Source of the DNA: Candidatus Methylospira mobilis | Lineage (GTDB): Bacteria > Pseudomonadota > Gammaproteobacteria > Methylococcales > Methylococcaceae | Direction of reading: 5' to 3' | DNA: 64,000 nt | Assembly (NCBI RefSeq): GCF_009498235.1 | Contig: NZ_CP044205.1 | Location: 1,499,501-1,563,500 of the forward strand | Shown: positions 64,000 through 64,000 of the stretch, piece by piece | How positions within the stretch are numbered: the stretch's first letter is position 1 | Layout: each line of letters begins with the position of its first letter | Program-made: the position numbers and the translations under genes | The notes under the pieces: model-generated | What the model was told of the DNA's origin: nothing | Database searches by the model: none | Seen by the model: only the letters and a program-made list of their open reading frames with translations

Positions 64000-64000
64000 T

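Noticed and set aside
1..64000. CRISPR array, rRNA genes, complete tRNA genes or prophage
   Set aside because: No regularly spaced repeats with unique spacers, no rRNA signatures, no full tRNA cloverleaf and no phage structural genes were seen on either strand. The repeats found are dispersed, apart from the one tandem duplication in the receptor gene.

Overview
The window reads as chromosome of a gammaproteobacterium, most probably a methane-oxidising member of the Methylococcales. Support comes from an intact bacteriohemerythrin of the kind known from Methylococcus, the conserved order gshB-tonB-yqgE-ruvX-pyrR-pyrB-pyrX shared with Pseudomonas and methanotrophs, glnLG, secB-gpsA, and two glycogen phosphorylases. 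No methane oxidation gene lies in the window, so the taxonomic call is inference. Most of it is dense, well-kept coding sequence. Decayed material sits in 1-3000, around 27600 and at 35450-37150, and the long intergenic gaps carry families of short dispersed repeats.

Layout: (1) 1-3000, a scrambled border with a nucleotidyltransferase fragment, a tRNA 3'-end-like sequence plus terminator, yheU, a lysophospholipase-like hydrolase, a decayed IS1595-type transposase and a frameshifted H-NS gene. (2) 3100-9200, an NtrC-like site, glnL-glnG, a stand-alone glycogen phosphorylase and trmL. (3) 9450-14620, gpsA-secB-rhodanese-ArsR on the minus strand, then envC-ctpA on the plus strand. (4) 14967-19415, bacteriohemerythrin, then a four-gene, fully overlapping corrinoid methyltransferase operon on the minus strand: Fe-S reductive activator, corrinoid protein, UroD-type methyltransferase, DUF1638 protein. 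(5) 19629-24996, a hybrid histidine kinase followed 16 bases later by a glycogen phosphorylase carrying an N-terminal response-regulator receiver domain. This is the most unusual locus. (6) 25500-35410, a small unknown gene, a LuxR-type regulator, rpmBG, gshB-tonB, yqgE-ruvX-pyrR-pyrB-pyrX and radC. (7) 35450-44384, a frameshifted B12-binding radical SAM gene, an MFS exporter, and a NarL-type regulator tail to tail with a 1578-residue multi-PAS sensor kinase. (8) 44781-56086, a chemotaxis cluster: soluble receptor with a 543-bp tandem duplication, cheW, cheY, STAS protein, cheA, a NarL-type regulator, cheR, cheD, cheB. (9) 56660-64000, a periplasmic multicopper oxidase, an unknown outer membrane protein, pntAB, a Sel1-repeat protein and a receiver with Glu in place of its phosphorylation Asp.

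A theme of the window is signalling coupled to carbon and energy storage: nitrogen control (glnLG) next to glgP, a two-component kinase next to a receiver-fused phosphorylase, and transhydrogenase genes behind a degenerate receiver. The strongest candidate for an undescribed system is the kinase/receiver-phosphorylase pair, in which phosphotransfer could act directly on a metabolic enzyme rather than on transcription.
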